Position numbers and translations under genes: made by a program. Positions 33,699-41,388 of a stretch of DNA of 64,000 bases are shown piece after piece. Under the pieces are notes generated by a model. The model worked only from the letters and a program-made list of their open reading frames with translations, was not told the DNA's origin and searched no databases. The number at the start of each line of letters is the position of its first letter. The first letter of the stretch is position 1. Source of the stretch: Calothrix sp. FI2-JRJ7 (lineage in GTDB: Bacteria > Cyanobacteriota > Cyanobacteriia > Cyanobacteriales > Nostocaceae); contig JAHHGX010000071.1 of assembly GCA_019359675.1 (NCBI GenBank), positions 62,001 to 126,000 on the forward strand, in the 5' to 3' direction.

Positions 33699-33824
33699 AT
33701 GAATAAGTTAAAAGCGTATAGCTTCACCATATTACTATCAACATTAATGTTTCCTCAACCAAGTAAAGCTTCCGTACTTACACCACCATCTTTAGAAAAG
33801 CAACTAAAAGAAGTATCAGGATAA
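33699..33824 (+). CDS. Possible small exported peptide, 41 aa
   Basis: ATG 33699 to TAA 33824 encodes a peptide that starts MNKLKAYSFTILLSTLMFP, a convincing signal sequence with an SKA-S cleavage site, then LTPPSLEKQLKEVSG. It may be a genuine small secreted peptide or the surviving 5' end of a lost exported protein. Ribosome binding site weak; the frame is complete. No relatives recognised. Confidence 0.4.
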   Translation: MNKLKAYSFTILLSTLMFPQPSKASVLTPPSLEKQLKEVSG

Positions 33825-33903
33825 TCAAAAAATAGATAACTGAGGTTGGGTGAAGTGTATCGTAGCATATAAGATAGTAGACTATGCTTTAAAAAAAACG
33901 GTC

Positions 33904-34221
33904 ATGACTGAAACGAAACTTACTCGTACTGCACGTCGAGGACGAATTTTCCCTGAAATGCAGTGGACTGCGGAGCAAATAGCACAATGGAGAGCTAAAC
34001 AAGAAGCCTTTTATCAGCGCTGCAAACCAATTTTTGACCAAGCCCAACCAGAATTAATTAAAACTCATTACAACTGGTATATGGCAGTTGAACCAGAAAG
34101 CGGAGAGTACTTTGTCGAAAAAGATGAAATGACAGCCATAAATATGTCTCGTCAGAAGCATCCCCAGGCTCCTGTCTTTATATTTAAAGTTAATGAAACA
34201 GGTGTTGGCGGCACTATATGA
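33904..34221 (+). CDS. Small protein paired with a retropepsin-like protease
   Basis: A 105-residue soluble protein. The basic N-terminus (TKLTRTARRGRIF), EMQWTAEQIAQWRAKQEAFYQRC, a helix FDQAQPELIKTHYNWYMAVEPESGEYFV, and ...KHPQAPVFIFKVNETG at the end suggest a compact helix-plus-strand fold. The segment YNWYMAVEPESGEYFVEKDE recurs in many cyanobacterial small proteins of unknown function. ATG 33904 is chosen; 33850 would add 18 AT-rich residues. Its TGA overlaps the next gene's ATG (ATGA at 34218), so the pair is translationally coupled. Confidence 0.65.
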   Translation: MTETKLTRTARRGRIFPEMQWTAEQIAQWRAKQEAFYQRCKPIFDQAQPELIKTHYNWYMAVEPESGEYFVEKDEMTAINMSRQKHPQAPVFIFKVNETGVGGTI

Positions 34222-34583
34222 TTCAAGGAACATTCGGTAGTGAGGGTGAATTATTCTTTGAAATAACATTAATTGCTACTCCTAATTCTGAATTTACTAT
34301 TGATGCTCTTTTTGACACAGGGTTTTCAGAATGGATGCCAGTTGATAAGCAGGATTTAGACGGATCCAATTGGCAATATTTAGGCGAAAGAGATATGCGA
34401 CTTGCTAAAGGTGAATCTAAATTTGATATTTATCTTGGTAAGGTTCGAGTTGATGGACAATTATTTGATATTCCTGTACATGTTGGTCAAGGAGTATCTG
34501 AAATTTTACTTGGGCGCCAGTGGTTACAAAGTAAAAGGTTGTTGGTAGATATGGCATCAGGTATTTTGACGTTAGGAAATTAA
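34218..34583 (+). CDS. Retropepsin-like aspartic protease (clan AA)
   Basis: A 121-residue single-domain aspartic protease. Asp33-Thr-Gly in DALFDTGFSEWMPV is the intact active site, followed by a flap-like turn (LAKGESKFDIYLGKVRVDG) and ILLGRQWLQSKRLLVDM, the hydrophobic-Gly motif. It would form a dimer. Coupled by ATGA overlap with the 105-residue gene upstream, so its partner or substrate could be that protein. Confidence 0.75.
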   Translation: MIQGTFGSEGELFFEITLIATPNSEFTIDALFDTGFSEWMPVDKQDLDGSNWQYLGERDMRLAKGESKFDIYLGKVRVDGQLFDIPVHVGQGVSEILLGRQWLQSKRLLVDMASGILTLGN

Positions 34584-34599
34584 ATTAAAAAATACACTA

Positions 34600-34630
34600 G
34601 TAGGTTGAGTGAAGTATAGCGTAACCCAAC
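34600..34630. repeat. R1 repeat, diverged
   Basis: GTAGGTTGAGTGAAG and GCGTAACCCAAC arms. Confidence 0.75.
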
Positions 34631-34889
34631 ATATAGCGCTTCTTAGTCAAGCGAGGTACAGATCAAATTGATAAATTTCTTATGTTCTAGGCATCCTTGC
34701 CCGCCTTTGTGTACTTCATTAGAACGGAAAACGCTATATACTATATAAACCAAAGCAACACAACTTCTGTGTAAACAATGTTATCTTGATGTTTTTTAAA
34801 TAAAAATATAGTTAAAATCCTAGATTCTTCGCTGTGCTCATAATGACAATTTACAATTATAAAAACATTCTCTAAAATAAGTCAAAAAA

Positions 34890-34916
34890 GTAGGTCAGGC
34901 GGCTTACCCAACCTAC
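34890..34916. repeat. R1 repeat, short form
   Basis: GTAGGTCAGGCGG and TTACCCAACCTAC arms at the 3' end of the M16 peptidase gene. Confidence 0.75.
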
Positions 34917-34926
34917 AGTTTATCAA

Positions 34927-37719
34927 CTAATTTTTCTGTGCTGTTTCTCCTGGACCTGCGGTAACAATTACCAATTTATCCGGTTGAATTAGCTCTTGAA
35001 TGACTTGCTGCACTTGTGGCATTGTTACAGCTTCGATGCGCTTTGGAAACTCCCTTAATTCAGCAGGTGATAGTCCATAAACTGCGTTGCTCAATATAAT
35101 ACTTGATACTTCGCTTGGACTTGCTAAATCTACAGGATAGCTACTAGCAAGTGACCGTTTCGCATTATTCAGTTCTGCGTCAGTAATACCCTGTTCGCGT
35201 AGCTGTTTTAGTAATGCTACTGCACTTGTTATCGCTTTTTGGGCATCATTTGGCGCCGTTTGCATTTGAATTAAAAATGGTCCCGGATTAATACCCGTCG
35301 CAAATGCACTGTAAATACCATACGTTAAACCTTGACGGTCACGTACTTCTGTACCCAAACGACTTGATAACGTATCACCACCTAATACTTGGTTGAGTAC
35401 TGTAGCAGCATAGAAACGTGGGTCTTTGCGCGAAATACCGTTGTAACCAATATAAGTTACAGCTTCAGCTTTCCCTGGAATTACAGGGTTTAAACGTGTT
35501 GTAGTTTGCGGTAAAGATACGGATGTAATATTCGCCGTTGGCGCCTTACCTTGAGCTTGCCAATTTCCAAAAGCTTGATTTAACAAGATTTTAACTTGAT
35601 TTGGCTCAAAATCACCAACCATCGCAATTGTTGTAGTATCTGGTCGGTAGTATTGTTTGTAGAAGCCAACCAAATCATCGCGTGTAATTCCCTTCAAACT
35701 AGTTTCTGTTGGAAAAATATGGAACGGGTGATTTTCTGGATATACTGCTTGTTGGAATACCCTTCTACCCAAAGAGCGGGGGTCATCTAATTGTGCTTTT
35801 AAACTTAGTAACGCACGCTTACGACTTAATTCCAACTGTTCGGCTGGAAATGTTGCATTTTGCACTACATCAGCGAGTGTTTTTACTAACACCGCAATAT
35901 TTGTAGATAATCCTTGCCCACCGATTGCAACACCTTCACGGCTAGCACTAAAGCCTAAACTGGCGCCTTTATCTTCTAAAGTTTGTGCCAAAGTTAACGC
36001 ATTTTGGGTCTTGGTTCCGTTCATTAAATTACTAGCAACCAAGCTCGCAACACCTGCTTTTGCACTATTATCAAATATTGTTCCTGCGTTGATTTGTCCA
36101 CTGATATTAATCGTTGGTACGCTACGGTCAGGTAGTAATAGCACCCGCATTCCGTTCTTCAAAGTGAATTGTTCGGGCAATACTTGTTTACTCGAAGCAG
36201 TTGCACTCGTTACAGGTGGTAAATATTTAGCAAGTTCTGCTGGGTCTACAGGTTTACCAGGGCTAAAGTTTTCGGCAGTTTTTCCAGAACCACCACCACT
36301 AGCTCCAGGTTTACCATCTGGTTGTGTTGGTTCAAATAACCCAACCGTTTGTTTGCCAGGATTTAAGTAAGTTTTTGCCGCACGTTGAATATCCGCAGCA
36401 GTCACCTTCGCAACTCCCGATAAATATTTTTCAGCAAACTTATAATCTCCACCTGTAATTTGGTTATATCCAAGTTGTGTAGCTTGACTTGTAATATCTT
36501 GGTTTCCCAAAATAAATGAAGATTGTAATTGAGTCTTCGCTCGATTTAACTCTTGGTTACTAACAGGCTTTTGCTGTATATCGTCTAAAGATTTTTGCAA
36601 CGCTGTTCTAATATTACTTAACTCTTGTCCCGGCGCCGCCGTTACGTTAATTTCATACCAACCAGGTTCTATCAGTTCTGCTGGACTAGCACTAACCGAA
36701 CTAGCCAACCCAGTCTCTACCAAAGCTTGATATAACCGCGAACTTCTTCCTCCCGTTAGCACAGCATCCATTACATCAATAGCTGGTACATCAGGATGCG
36801 TTAAATTTGGCAACGGATACACAACTTGTAATAAAGATGCACTGCCAGGTTCCTTCAATATAATAGGCGCCTTAGTTGAAGCAGTAGTTGAAGCAGTAAC
36901 AGACGCACTTTGCTCAGAAGCAATTACATTACTTTGTTCTTTACCATAATCGGCTTTAGTTGCCGCACGTTTCGGAATCTTTCCAAAAGTCTCTTGAATT
37001 GCCTTTAAAGTTGGCTCCGTTGCAAAATCCCCCGTCACAATCAAAGTCGCATTATCAGGACTATAGTAAGTTTGATAATAATTCTTAACCTGCTCAACCG
37101 TAAATTGTTGAACATCAGATTTAGTACCACCTACAGGTAAACCATACTGTCTCGACGGAAAAGCCGCACGCATTACCGCTCGGTTAAGCCTATACCCTGG
37201 TGAGTTTTCATACCCTTGTAACTCAGAAATTACAACTCGCTTTTCACTTGTCAAATGGTCGGCATTAATAACCGAATTTACCATCCGGTCAGCTTCCAAA
37301 GTTAACAGTGCCTGCAACTTATCTCGCTGCACCGTACCAAAATAAGCCGTTTGGTCATAACTCGTAAATGCATTGAACTGACTACCCAAAGCGCTAAACA
37401 GGCGCCCAAACTGTACCGGACGTGCAGTAGTACCCTTAAACAGCAAATGCTCAAGCTGGTGAGAAATCCCATTTTCACCCGCTTTCTCATTCCGAGAACC
37501 AACCTTATACCACACCTGCGCGCTAACCACAGGCGCCGTATGAACTTCCTTAGTAAGTACCGTTAAACCATTCGCCAGTACCGTTTTCTGTACCCCCTGA
37601 GTCAGAGAATCCGCAGGAACCGCAGAAGCAAAATTTGATGGCAACAATACACCACTCAAAAGAAAACTAATAAAAAGACCTATTAATATAGACCGTCGAA
37701 ACTTGAGGAATAAACGCAT
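34927..37719 (-). CDS. Exported M16-family zinc metallopeptidase, two-lobed
   Basis: A 930-residue fusion of two M16 halves. After a signal peptide (1-33) the first half has the inverted zinc motif His87-Gln-Leu-Glu90-His91 and the distal Glu in VISELQGYENSPG, so it is catalytic. A Gly/Ser-rich linker near 480-495 leads to the second half (about 515-930), which lacks HxxEH and instead has GVASLVASNLMNG at that place, as expected for the substrate-binding lobe. The family includes pitrilysin-type enzymes that degrade peptides. Located in the periplasm or on the membrane. Stands alone between repeats. Confidence 0.9.
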   Translation of the reverse strand: MRLFLKFRRSILIGLFISFLLSGVLLPSNFASAVPADSLTQGVQKTVLANGLTVLTKEVHTAPVVSAQVWYKVGSRNEKAGENGISHQLEHLLFKGTTARPVQFGRLFSALGSQFNAFTSYDQTAYFGTVQRDKLQALLTLEADRMVNSVINADHLTSEKRVVISELQGYENSPGYRLNRAVMRAAFPSRQYGLPVGGTKSDVQQFTVEQVKNYYQTYYSPDNATLIVTGDFATEPTLKAIQETFGKIPKRAATKADYGKEQSNVIASEQSASVTASTTASTKAPIILKEPGSASLLQVVYPLPNLTHPDVPAIDVMDAVLTGGRSSRLYQALVETGLASSVSASPAELIEPGWYEINVTAAPGQELSNIRTALQKSLDDIQQKPVSNQELNRAKTQLQSSFILGNQDITSQATQLGYNQITGGDYKFAEKYLSGVAKVTAADIQRAAKTYLNPGKQTVGLFEPTQPDGKPGASGGGSGKTAENFSPGKPVDPAELAKYLPPVTSATASSKQVLPEQFTLKNGMRVLLLPDRSVPTINISGQINAGTIFDNSAKAGVASLVASNLMNGTKTQNALTLAQTLEDKGASLGFSASREGVAIGGQGLSTNIAVLVKTLADVVQNATFPAEQLELSRKRALLSLKAQLDDPRSLGRRVFQQAVYPENHPFHIFPTETSLKGITRDDLVGFYKQYYRPDTTTIAMVGDFEPNQVKILLNQAFGNWQAQGKAPTANITSVSLPQTTTRLNPVIPGKAEAVTYIGYNGISRKDPRFYAATVLNQVLGGDTLSSRLGTEVRDRQGLTYGIYSAFATGINPGPFLIQMQTAPNDAQKAITSAVALLKQLREQGITDAELNNAKRSLASSYPVDLASPSEVSSIILSNAVYGLSPAELREFPKRIEAVTMPQVQQVIQELIQPDKLVIVTAGPGETAQKN

Positions 37720-37759
37720 ACAAACTAAATTTATGACCTAAACATCAAAATTTCTACTA

Positions 37760-37820
37760 CTGTACGGGCGGGTTAACCCATATCCTGCATAAAAATGAAA
37801 AGTTTTGTAAACCCGCCCCT
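37760..37820. repeat. R7 repeat, second copy
   Basis: Arms CTGTACGGGCGGGTTAACCC and GTAAACCCGCCCCT, nearly identical to the one that ends the haem-oxygenase-like gene. Confidence 0.9.
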
Positions 37821-38040
37821 ATTGCCATTTAAACAACACCAAAGCGTAAACAATCCTACATAAGAATAAATTTAAGATTTGCTTAATCCAAGCTAACAAC
37901 TCGGCATGAACTACCTGTGACGATTATTTGAATTTTTTAATGGACAAACCCAATAACTTTAGCTAAATATATTATGTATAAGTTAAGCTTGTAAAAAACC
38001 AGACGAAACATCAGCCAGCCATAACATACGAGATTTCCGC

Positions 38041-38056
38041 TAGAAACCCGGTTTCT
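38041..38056. repeat. R5 palindrome (TAGAAACCCGGTTTCTA)
   Basis: Perfect palindrome 3 bases from the mgtC stop. Confidence 0.8.
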
Positions 38057-38059
38057 AAA

Positions 38060-38575
38060 CTAAATATCCGTTACATCCGTTCTACGTGTTGCCAATTTCT
38101 TCCTATCTGCCCAAAAGTTAAAAAACTCCGTCAAACGCTTAACTCCACTCAGCGTTATCAAAGTTAAAAACGCTGCGAGTAAAGCCATTTGCCATAAACC
38201 GCAACCTATCGCTGCTCCTAAACCTGCCGAAAGCCATATCGATGCTGCTGTCGTTAGTCCCCGCACTCTTAGCGATTTTGATTCTCTGGGTGATTCATGT
38301 AGTATTAATCCGGCGCCTATAAATCCTACACCAGTTGATACACCTTGAATTGTCCTACTCAGCGCATTGGCTGCATTAGCAGTATCAGTACCAGCTTGTA
38401 AAGGAATCATTACAAAGAGTGCAGACCCCATGCTTACCAACATAAAAGTTCGCATTCCTGCTGCTCTACCACCTTTTTGACGATTCAAACCAATAATGCA
38501 TCCAACAAAGAGCGCTAAAACTAGTCTCGTTCCTATTTCCACCCAGTCATCAGAACTAACAAACATTGCACCCAT
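38060..38575 (-). CDS. MgtC/SapB-family membrane protein
   Basis: A 171-residue integral membrane protein with four to five helices. The MgtC signature IGLNRQKGGRAAGMRTFMLVSMGSALF and GVGFIGAGLILHE, then RGLTTAASIWLSAGLGAAIGCGLW, are clear. MgtC proteins influence magnesium homeostasis and ATP synthase activity in other bacteria; in cyanobacteria the role is unproven. The soluble C-terminal domain of true MgtC is missing, so this is the short SapB-like form. Isolated gene. Confidence 0.85.
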   Translation of the reverse strand: MGAMFVSSDDWVEIGTRLVLALFVGCIIGLNRQKGGRAAGMRTFMLVSMGSALFVMIPLQAGTDTANAANALSRTIQGVSTGVGFIGAGLILHESPRESKSLRVRGLTTAASIWLSAGLGAAIGCGLWQMALLAAFLTLITLSGVKRLTEFFNFWADRKKLATRRTDVTDI

Positions 38576-38765
38576 TACTCTATTTTGACCATAAGTTAAC
38601 TAATATATAATCTTTCCACCTATGATACATACCTAGCAAGGATGAGAATTGAGTCTAAAAGCTTATCTTCAGGCTGAATTCTACTTACTTGACAAATTTT
38701 ATTCATGTACTACAATTGTAATACATAATGAAATTTATAAAGTGCGGGTGGTTGTACAAAATAAT

Positions 38766-39758
38766 ATGAGTGTTTTAAAAGTTGAAGTTGTAAAAATTAG
38801 TGAAATTAAGCATCATCCTAATGCTGATAGATTGGATATTGCTCTCTTTGAAGGAATGGCATATCAAGTTATTACAGCCAAAGGTAACTTTAAAGTAGGC
38901 GATTTAGCATATTACTTTCCTATCGATAGCGTTATTCCAGATAAGTATTTGGATGAATTTGGAATTCGCAACTATTACTCAAAAAAACTACGTGCGGCAA
39001 GACTACGAGGAATTTTTTCTGAAGGTTTATTGATACCTGTTGGCGGCAATTTTACAGGTCAACTTGGTGACGACTACACCGAGCATTTTGGTGTGACTAA
39101 ATATGAATATCCTATTCCACGCGGAATGAGTGGAGAAATGGAAAATCATATTGGACAATATAAATTTCCAAGTCCCGAAAACATCAAACGCTATAAAGAT
39201 GTATTCGTTGACGGAGAAGAAGTTGTAGTTACCGAAAAAGTACACGGCACGAACTTCACTGTTTTAGTTGATGATGAGGGAGTGGTTAAAATTGGCAGTC
39301 ACAACTACTTCTGGAAAAATAGCGAAGCCAATAAAAATCTAGTTTATATTCGTGCTTACCATGAAAACCCTGCTTTGCAACAATTACCAGTAAATACCCA
39401 AGTCTTTGGAGAAATATATGGTGTACAAGACATTAAATATGGTTTAAGCAACGGTAAAATTGCGATTGTCTTATTTGCAGTACGTCGTGGTAGTGAATTC
39501 CTTAACTACGATGAATTTGTTGAGTTTTGTAACTCACACTCCCTTCCGACAGTACCTTTACTTTACCAAGGCGCCTATAATTGGGAAACATTATCACAAT
39601 TCAATAATAAAGACAGTGTACTGTGTCCAAGTTGTATGATGGAAGGAGTAATAATTCAACCAGTACAAGAAAGAACACACCCAGAAATTGGGCGAGTAGT
39701 AATCAAATTAATTAGTGATAGATATCTACTCCGTAAAGATGGTACTGAGTTACATTAA
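38766..39758 (+). CDS. ATP-dependent RNA ligase (Rnl5/DraRnl-like)
   Basis: A 330-residue nucleotidyltransferase. The N-terminal part (KVEVVKISEIKHHPNADRLDIA...VGDLAYYFPIDSVIP) resembles the OB-like domain of the Deinococcus RNA ligase, and residues from about 150 carry motif I EKVHG with Lys158 for AMP, motif III FGEIYG, motif IV EGVIIQP and motif V VIKLISDRY. Such ligases seal nicks with a 3'-OH and 5'-phosphate, preferably RNA ends. ATG 38766 is preferred over 38649, whose 39 extra residues are AT-rich and unrelated. The phosphatase-like gene starts 22 bp downstream. Confidence 0.85.
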   Translation: MSVLKVEVVKISEIKHHPNADRLDIALFEGMAYQVITAKGNFKVGDLAYYFPIDSVIPDKYLDEFGIRNYYSKKLRAARLRGIFSEGLLIPVGGNFTGQLGDDYTEHFGVTKYEYPIPRGMSGEMENHIGQYKFPSPENIKRYKDVFVDGEEVVVTEKVHGTNFTVLVDDEGVVKIGSHNYFWKNSEANKNLVYIRAYHENPALQQLPVNTQVFGEIYGVQDIKYGLSNGKIAIVLFAVRRGSEFLNYDEFVEFCNSHSLPTVPLLYQGAYNWETLSQFNNKDSVLCPSCMMEGVIIQPVQERTHPEIGRVVIKLISDRYLLRKDGTELH

Positions 39759-39780
39759 TAAAGTCGCAAGATTTTTAACA

Positions 39781-40227
39781 ATGCAAACCATTCTTTTTCT
39801 ATGCACGGGTAATTACTACCGTAGTCGCTTTGCAGAACACTTGTTCAATTACCTCGCACGTAAACGTGAACTCAACTGGCAGGCTGACTCACGCGGTTTG
39901 GCACTAGAACGTGGTGCTAATAATGTTGGCGCCATTTCTCATTATGCCAAAACAGCATTAGCACAAAAAGGAATCACACTACTGGATGAAGAACGCTTTC
40001 CCCAAAGTGCCCTGCTAGAAGACTTCCGCTCATTTACCAAAGTCATCGCTATCGACGAAGAAGAACACCGTCCACTCATGACCGAACGCTTTCCACAGTG
40101 GGTTGATAATATAGAGTATTGGTTAGTCCACGATATTGACAAAACTGCTGTAGATGAAGCTTTGGGGCAAATAGAAGCTAAAGTTATTGATTTGATTAAC
40201 AAATTAGAGCAAAAATTACAAGGCTAA
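39781..40227 (+). CDS. Low-molecular-weight protein-tyrosine-phosphatase-like protein
   Basis: A 148-residue phosphatase with Cys8-X5-Arg14 in LFLCTGNYYRSR and a possible general acid Asp in VHDIDKTAVD. The P-loop is variant (CTGNYYRS rather than CxGNxCRS), as in some uncharacterised bacterial relatives. The fold is that of LMW-PTPs and arsenate reductases. ATG 39781 lies 22 bp after the RNA ligase stop; the upstream frame from 39715 overlaps the ligase end. Cotranscription with an RNA ligase is unusual for a tyrosine phosphatase. Confidence 0.8.
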   Translation: MQTILFLCTGNYYRSRFAEHLFNYLARKRELNWQADSRGLALERGANNVGAISHYAKTALAQKGITLLDEERFPQSALLEDFRSFTKVIAIDEEEHRPLMTERFPQWVDNIEYWLVHDIDKTAVDEALGQIEAKVIDLINKLEQKLQG

Positions 40228-40373
40228 TATTTTGCATCCGGACTTCCATTAAATAATACTATGCCAGTAGGAAGATATAATTCGTTCCCTAGGGTTAACA
40301 TACTTCGAGCGCGATTCATTATACAAAATACATAGGATTTATAAATTTATGTATTTTTGCTCGAAATAGCGTC

Positions 40374-40706
40374 ATGTACCTTACTAGTTCAAGTACAAGG
40401 CGTTATACAGTTACTCTATTATCTGTAATGTTCTCATTAGTACTAATGCTTGGTATTAGTGAATTCGTCAGCATGACTGCTTCTCCATTTTTGCTGTTTT
40501 ATGAAGCAGTCATGTTAAGCGCTTGGTACGGTGGTATACGACCAGGTTTAAGTGCAACTTCTTTAAGTGCTTTAGCTAGTTGGTATTTTTTTATTTCACC
40601 TACTTACTCATTTAACCTGAATTTACTTCATTTTATTCGGATAAGCTTATTTATTCTACAAGGAGTTTTTGTTAGTATTTTGTGTGAATCGCTAAATACT
40701 ACTTAA
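40374..40706 (+). pseudogene. Truncated sensor kinase: DUF4118 membrane domain only
   Basis: 110 residues with three to four helices match the DUF4118 (KdpD-like) module: SLVLMLGISEFVSMTASPFLLFYEAVMLSAWYGGIRPGL, LSALASWYFF. In intact proteins this module is followed by PAS and histidine kinase domains; here TAA follows at once. It is therefore probably the 5' remnant of a sensor kinase, though a short membrane protein could still be made. Confidence 0.6.
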
Positions 40707-40730
40707 GTTAAAGCAGAAAATAATCTCCTT

Positions 40731-40937
40731 TTATTTCACTTTCGCCCCGCCCAACTTTGCAAGAGATGCTCGGCTTTCAAAAAACTTTGAGAACATGTAT
40801 AAAGGCGCCGAAACAAAACCTAAACCATTTAAAATCATTGCTTTGACAACATGCCCTGAACTATTTTTTTCCGAAACATCTTCTCCTAACAATCCATTAA
40901 TTATTTCTACTAAACCAATTAAATCGTTACTTAACAA
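40731..40937 (-). mobile_element. Remnant of a transposase (DUF4277 N-terminal domain, IS1634/IS4-like)
   Basis: The 68-residue frame contains DLIGLVEIINGLLGED and GHVVKAMILNGLGFVSAPLYMFSKFFE, the hallmark of the DUF4277 domain at the start of IS1634-like transposases. The catalytic part is absent and the frame ends after KLGGAKVK. It lies next to the truncated DUF4118 gene, so insertion and deletion at this locus could have destroyed the kinase. Confidence 0.65.
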
Positions 40938-41388
40938 ATTTTCTATTTAGTGCTTAAGTTCTAAAGTTAATGCAACTAATTCTTATCTATTCAAATAAAA
41001 CAATCGCATTGCAGTAGTTATTCTGTTCTATATACAAATGTTCTTAGGTTCATGGCGCCTTGGGGTGCGGAATGTAGGTTACAACGAGTAAATTATCTGT
41101 TACATCCGTTGCCAGTCTTTTTCGTATCAAATCTTTATTTATTTTTATAAAACTAAATATTATGAAAAAAAATTAAAATAACGTCTACCTACGGATAGAT
41201 ATTAGTTAAATTTACATAACCTATAGGTAGAGGTGACAATAGCCATTTTAAATAGATAATATAAAGAATGTTTTGGGTTGCAGTTGAAGCGTGTTTTTCC
41301 ACGTTGCCGTATCTACATACTTCATTTAAATCGAATCTCCTATTCTGAAACTCAACCATTAGAAATATATTTAGTTTATTGACCAACA
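40938..41388. other. Intergenic region upstream of the giant kinase
   Basis: About 450 bp, AT-rich. Around 41087-41110 a segment TTACATCCGTTGCC resembles the 3' end of mgtC (38060-38085) for about 20 bp, perhaps a remnant. The 250 bp nearest 41389 show no gene and should include the kinase promoter. Confidence 0.5.

Larger units (their letters stand above)
34584..34926. other. Intergenic gap with R1 repeats
   Basis: About 340 bp between the convergent retropepsin gene and the M16 peptidase. R1 elements stand at 34600-34630 and 34890-34916, a degenerate R6-like GGCATCCTTGCC at about 34690, and an R9 fragment (GATTCTTCGCTGTGCTCATA) near 34823. No gene seen. Confidence 0.7.
37720..38059. other. 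Intergenic gap with R7 and R5 repeats
   Basis: About 340 bp. Contains the second R7 copy (37760-37820) and an R5 palindrome (38041-38056) adjoining the mgtC stop. Otherwise AT-rich with no gene seen. Confidence 0.7.

Noticed and set aside
33904-34583. A canonical toxin-antitoxin module
   Set aside because: The overlap and sizes fit, but neither protein matches a known toxin or antitoxin fold.
41080-41130. A second MgtC gene fragment
   Set aside because: The match to the mgtC end is only about 20 bp, too short to claim.
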